From Bryobacterales bacterium (GTDB taxonomy: Bacteria > Acidobacteriota > Terriglobia > Bryobacterales > Bryobacteraceae): DNA of 9,450 nt. The number at the start of each line of letters is the position of its first letter. The first letter of the stretch is position 1. The notes beneath the pieces are model-generated. The model searched no databases. It was not told the origin of the DNA and saw only the letters and a program-made list of their open reading frames with translations. Below are positions 6,398-9,450 of this stretch, piece after piece. Both the position numbers and the translations under genes were made by a program. The stretch is from assembly GCA_009697495.1 (NCBI GenBank), contig SHUN01000076.1:1-9450 (forward strand). The letters run 5' to 3'.

Positions 6398-6790
6398 CTA
6401 TTTCAAATCGAAAAATCCAAAGAAAAACAAGCACGCGGCCTGCGCCGCTGGCACACCGCGCGCGGAGCCGATAATGGACCCGTCCTGGCGAACGTCGCCA
6501 TCGCTTTCCACTTTGCCGCGGAGCGATCCGCTAACTCGCACGGAACCGTCCGATTCCACTTTGCCCACCAGGGATCCGTTTTTGCGAATGGAGCCGTCCG
6601 ATTCAATTTTTCCTACCAGGCTGCCTTTGACGCGAATGTCGCCGCCGCTCTCAAAGCGCCCGACCAGGCTGCCGCGTATGCGGACATCTCCGCTTGATTC
6701 CACGCTGCCTACCGACGAACCGCGGAGGCGTATGTCCCCGGCGAGTAACACGGCCGAAAACAGGATCAGCACGAAACTTCGAATAAACAT
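6398..6790 (-). CDS. Small secreted 16-residue-repeat protein, beta-flower-like
   Basis: The 130-residue product has a signal peptide (MFIRSFVLILFSAVLLA) and then six consecutive 16-residue repeats (about 18-113) of the form G[DS][IV]RxxGSxxGxxES[DSG], followed by a short linker and an aromatic tail LFFFGFFDLK. Regular Gly/Ser/Val repeats of this kind build small beta-solenoid or beta-flower domains; both the repeat pattern and the Phe-rich C-terminus resemble what I recall of '5-fold beta-flower' proteins, whose role is not known to me. The repeats differ at DNA level while keeping the protein pattern, which argues for selection on the protein. The ATG lies 4 nt after the stop of the DUF1501 gene, so it is the third gene of the minus-strand operon. 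A GGGA sits almost against the ATG, so it is a poor ribosome site and coupling is likely. The family assignment is tentative; the coding call and secretion are solid. Confidence 0.82.
   Translation of the reverse strand: MFIRSFVLILFSAVLLAGDIRLRGSSVGSVESSGDVRIRGSLVGRFESGGDIRVKGSLVGKIESDGSIRKNGSLVGKVESDGSVRVSGSLRGKVESDGDVRQDGSIIGSARGVPAAQAACLFFFGFFDLK
6452..6739 (-). repeat. Six diverged 48-bp coding repeats
   Basis: Residues 18-113 of the small secreted protein map to six in-frame units of 48 bp. On the plus strand they show as recurring words such as TCCGATTC, CGGAGCGATCC/CAGGGATCC/CAGGCTGCC, spaced by 48 bp. The units are clearly diverged from each other, so the array is old and not a recent slippage product. 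Confidence 0.8.
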
Positions 6791-6794
6791 GTCC

Positions 6795-8144
6795 CTACGC
6801 TAGCACTTCGCGAATCACTTCGCCGCCCGTCTGGCTCATCTGCTTTTCGCGCCCGGCATGCAGATAGCGGAGCTTGGAATCGTCCAGGCCAAGCAGGTGT
6901 AGCAGCGTGACGTGGAAGTCGCGAATGGGGTGGACGGCCTCCACGGCCTTGAGCCCCGTCTCATCGGTCGCGCCCACAATGTGGCCGGCCTTCACGCCGC
7001 CGCCGGCGAGCCAGCAAGGCATGGCGGTGGCATTGTGATCGCGGCCCCAGGCTTCACCGCCGCCGCGAATGCCATTGTCCGGACTGCGGCCGAATTCCCC
7101 GCTCCACACCACCAGCGTCTCCTCCAACAGACCCGTTCGTTTCAAGTCCTTCAGCAACGCGGCGATGGGCTTGTCGATCGCCCGAATGCGCGCTCCGTGC
7201 GCGTTCTCGATGTAGTCGTGCGAGTCCCAACCCATGACGATGACCTGTACAAATCGCACCCCGGCCTCCACCAGACGGCGCGCCAGCAGACACCGCCGGC
7301 CGATGGGGCCGTCGCCATACATCGCCAGCGTTTCCGGCCTCTCTTTGGAAAGGTCGAGGACTTTCGGCATCTCGGCCTGCATGCGAAAAGCGAGTTCGTA
7401 AGTTTCAACGCGGGCCGCGAGTTCGGCGTGCTCTGGATGCCGCTGCTGGTGTTTGCTATTGATGGCGTTCAGCAGGTCGAGCGTCATCCGCTGGCGCTCC
7501 GGCGTCACGCCGGGCGGAGGCGACATGTCGAGGACCGGCGCGCCAACCGGCCGCAGCGGCGTGCCCTGATGAACTGCCGGAAGAAATCCGTTGGACCAGT
7601 TCGCCGCGCCGCCCTGCGGGTAGGCCGTGTCAGGCAGCACAACGAACGAGGGCAGGTTTTTGTTGATCGAACCAAGCCCGTAAGAGGTCCACGCGCCCAG
7701 CGCCGGATCGCCTCCAAACTGGTTGCCGGTGTTGAGATGATAGAGCGCCGTAGGGTGGTTGACGCTCTCCGCGCGCAGACCGCGATAGAAGCAAACGTCG
7801 TCGACGACGCCGGAAAAACTTTCGAACAGGCTGTTGATCTCGATGCCCATTTTCCCGGCACGGCGAAACTGGAACGGCGACTTCACGTAGTAGCGCTCGC
7901 CCGTGTTCATGTTGGCTTCAAACTTGTTCCGCTCCTTCTGGAACTTGGTCATGTGAAGCGAGTCGAGCCTGGGCTTCGGGTCAAAGGTGTCGATGTGGCT
8001 CGGACCGCCTTCCATCAGCAGGAAGATGCAGTTCTTCGCCTTGGCCTTATGATGCGGGCCTTGCGCCGACATGGCGGAAAGGGCGACAGCGCCCAGCCCC
8101 ATGCCGCCGCCAAGAATCAGGTCGCGCCGGGAGCTAATAGACAT
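6795..8144 (-). CDS. DUF1501 protein (second copy), Tat-exported
   Basis: The product is 449 residues from ATG 8144. A twin-arginine signal (SSRRDLILGGG, about 4-14) is followed by the DUF1501 motif series: EGGPSHIDTFDPKP (45-58), NHPTALYHLNTGN (129-141), GWDSHDY (305-311), VVWSGEFGRSPD (345-356) and WGRDHNATAMP (366-376). These follow the alkaline-phosphatase-like fold and match the plus-strand DUF1501 protein motif by motif. The two are otherwise well diverged: this one has GNQFGGDPALGAW where the other has GRGFTGFPSLGSW, and a longer Gly-rich stretch before GRDHN. They look like separate subfamilies and not a recent duplication. ATG 8144 is preferred over the in-frame TTG at 8150; it overlaps the end of the upstream DUF1553 gene by 11 nt, which implies coupled translation. 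No strong ribosome site is visible. The next gene starts 4 nt after its stop. Confidence 0.93.
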   Translation of the reverse strand: MSISSRRDLILGGGMGLGAVALSAMSAQGPHHKAKAKNCIFLLMEGGPSHIDTFDPKPRLDSLHMTKFQKERNKFEANMNTGERYYVKSPFQFRRAGKMGIEINSLFESFSGVVDDVCFYRGLRAESVNHPTALYHLNTGNQFGGDPALGAWTSYGLGSINKNLPSFVVLPDTAYPQGGAANWSNGFLPAVHQGTPLRPVGAPVLDMSPPPGVTPERQRMTLDLLNAINSKHQQRHPEHAELAARVETYELAFRMQAEMPKVLDLSKERPETLAMYGDGPIGRRCLLARRLVEAGVRFVQVIVMGWDSHDYIENAHGARIRAIDKPIAALLKDLKRTGLLEETLVVWSGEFGRSPDNGIRGGGEAWGRDHNATAMPCWLAGGGVKAGHIVGATDETGLKAVEAVHPIRDFHVTLLHLLGLDDSKLRYLHAGREKQMSQTGGEVIREVLA

Positions 8145-9450
8145 AGGCAAACTCGTTGGAATTCAGCAGCGCCAAAACGATGTCCGCAAGCGCGCGAACA
8201 GCGGGCGTTGTCTGGCTGGGATGCAGGTTGTGTTCGAAGGCCGCGGGGTCCTCCTGGTGCGTGAAGCGGTGCTGCTCGCCGGTGAGTTCACTGGTGATCG
8301 TGTGGACGACGGGTTTCGCCGTCGGCCGCGGCGGAGCGGGCGTGGCCGCGTGCATCTTTGTCAATTTCTCCAACGTGGCTTGCGCCGCCTTTTCCTCGGC
8401 CGCGTCGGGCAGACGCCCCAGCACTCGTTGGAACGCCGCGCGAACCGGCTGCCTGTCCAGCTTCGCCGCCAGCGCCAGCGCCATGTCGTGCGCGAACTGG
8501 CCATTGAACAGCGTGAAGGCCTGCGTGGGGACTGTTGCCGTGTCCCGCCGTTCGCAGGACATGTCGAGACTGGGCGCGTTGAAAACTTCCAGCATCGGGT
8601 CGATGAGACTGCGCTGCTGAAAGGTGTAGATCGACCGGCGATTGCGGTCGCGCTTGGCGGGCGAGGCCCGGTACGCCGGGGCCAGCGAACCCATCCGGTG
8701 TTGCGCCTGGCGCGCGACGTCTTCATTGATCTGCGGGTAGACGCCGGGGCCGCCGGCATCGAGGCTCAGTTCGCCGGTAACCGCCAAAATGCTATCGCGA
8801 AGAACCTCGGCCTCCACACGTCGCGGCGTAAAATCGGCGCGCTGATAGAAGGCCGACAAAAGGATCGTCCGGTGCATCGCCTTGACGCTCCAACCGCTGT
8901 CGATGAAGCTGCCCGCCAGCCAATCCAAAAGTGCGGGATTGCTCGGCTTTTTCCCCATTTTCCCAAAATTATTCGTGTCGGCGGCAATGCCTTCCCCAAA
9001 GTGATACTGCCAGATCCGGTTGACCATGACTCGCGCGGTAAGCGGATTGCGTTCGTTGGCAATCCAGTTTGCCAGCGCTGATCGCCGCCCGGCAATGGCC
9101 TCAGTCACCGGCGGCGCGGCGTAATCCAACAGCGTCAACAAGCCAGGCGTGACCTTTTCCGCCGGGGCCTGAATATTGCCTCCGGGAAGTACGAATACAT
9201 CGGGCGCTTTATACGCCGCGGCCTTGGCGTACCGGAGGTTTGGGCCGCCATCGGTGGCGCCATCGATGGGGCCGCTGGCGACCGCGAATGCCTTCGGCTC
9301 AAAGCGGTCCAGCGCCTCCTTATAGTGCGCGGTGTGCTTCTGGTACAGCTTGAATTCCTCGAAGATATCGGGGTCCTTCTTCCCGCGCAGTTCCTCCATG
9401 CGCGACCGGACTTGCCCAGCCACGCCCTGCATATGCGCCTTGGCCGCCGT
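8134..9450 (-). CDS. DUF1549/DUF1553 (PSD1-type) protein, C-terminal part (partial)
   Basis: The frame is open to the right edge, so the last 438 residues of a larger protein are seen; the Met codon at 9432 is internal. The visible part begins in the linker (a VLPGGNIQAPAEKVTPG segment matches LQRGNYLAPGAEVKPG of the plus-strand paralogue) and continues into DUF1553: RRSALANWIANERNPL, VNRIWQYHFGEGI, NNFGKMGKKPSNPALLDWLA and RRVEAEVLRDSIL. The C-terminus ends with a segment typical of this family (TITSELTGEQHRFTHQED, then ALADIVLALLNSNEFAYVY). The cytochrome and DUF1549 parts, expected from the family, lie outside the window, so haem binding cannot be confirmed. The C-terminal LTGEQ...LLNSNEF segment is absent from the plus-strand paralogue, which marks a different subfamily. 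It overlaps the following DUF1501 gene by 11 nt. Confidence 0.92.
   Translation of the reverse strand, partial: TAAKAHMQGVAGQVRSRMEELRGKKDPDIFEEFKLYQKHTAHYKEALDRFEPKAFAVASGPIDGATDGGPNLRYAKAAAYKAPDVFVLPGGNIQAPAEKVTPGLLTLLDYAAPPVTEAIAGRRSALANWIANERNPLTARVMVNRIWQYHFGEGIAADTNNFGKMGKKPSNPALLDWLAGSFIDSGWSVKAMHRTILLSAFYQRADFTPRRVEAEVLRDSILAVTGELSLDAGGPGVYPQINEDVARQAQHRMGSLAPAYRASPAKRDRNRRSIYTFQQRSLIDPMLEVFNAPSLDMSCERRDTATVPTQAFTLFNGQFAHDMALALAAKLDRQPVRAAFQRVLGRLPDAAEEKAAQATLEKLTKMHAATPAPPRPTAKPVVHTITSELTGEQHRFTHQEDPAAFEHNLHPSQTTPAVRALADIVLALLNSNEFAYVY

Noticed and set aside
6323..6739. Possible CRISPR array, from regular repeats
   Set aside because: The 11-bp units are contiguous without spacers, and the 48-bp periodicity lies inside a reading frame coding a regular protein repeat. 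No cas gene is present.
6912..8264. A 450-codon open frame on the plus strand, opposite DUF1501 and the end of DUF1553
   Set aside because: It is antisense to strongly conserved genes, is rich in Arg, Ala, Val and His as expected of mirror frames in GC-rich DNA, and has no recognisable domain.
8071..9081. A 336-codon plus-strand frame opposite the DUF1553 gene
   Set aside because: It has Arg-rich shadow composition and is opposite a conserved DUF1553 domain.

Overview
The window is GC-rich bacterial DNA, almost fully coding. It is packed with families that are common in Planctomycetota, Verrucomicrobiota and Acidobacteriota: a PSCyt1/DUF1549/DUF1553 cytochrome-like protein, DUF1501 proteins, and a Tat-exported xylose-isomerase-like TIM barrel. 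The signal peptides ending in an 'LCAQ'-type cleavage site, the lone secreted cupin and creatininase paralogues, and a short intergenic palindrome with an AGGGAGCGGT arm remind me most of soil Acidobacteriota of the Solibacter/Bryobacter group. That assignment is from memory of such genomes and was not tested.

Layout. (1) 1-1478, minus strand: a tightly packed operon of a secreted creatininase-like protein, a secreted single-domain cupin, and the first 56 residues of an aminoglycoside-phosphotransferase-fold kinase that runs off the left edge. (2) 1479-1494: a divergent gap of only 16 bp. (3) 1495-6307, plus strand: a three-gene operon of a Sec-exported c-type-cytochrome/DUF1549/DUF1553 protein (840 aa), a Tat-exported DUF1501 protein, and a Tat-exported sugar isomerase/epimerase-like TIM barrel. 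(4) 6308-6397: a short convergent gap holding an 11-bp tandem repeat and a palindrome. (5) 6398-9450, minus strand: a second DUF1549/DUF1553-DUF1501 pair (the first member is cut by the right edge), followed by a small secreted protein made of six 16-residue repeats that resembles beta-flower proteins.

How the genes may work together. Nearly every product carries an export signal, so the window encodes envelope or periplasmic functions. The repeated pairing of a haem-binding DUF1549/DUF1553 protein with a DUF1501 protein of the alkaline-phosphatase-like fold suggests a two-part periplasmic complex. The isomerase in the first operon points to carbohydrate (possibly oxidised-sugar) metabolism, but no substrate can be read from the sequence. 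No tRNA, rRNA, CRISPR array, transposase, integrase or phage gene was seen.
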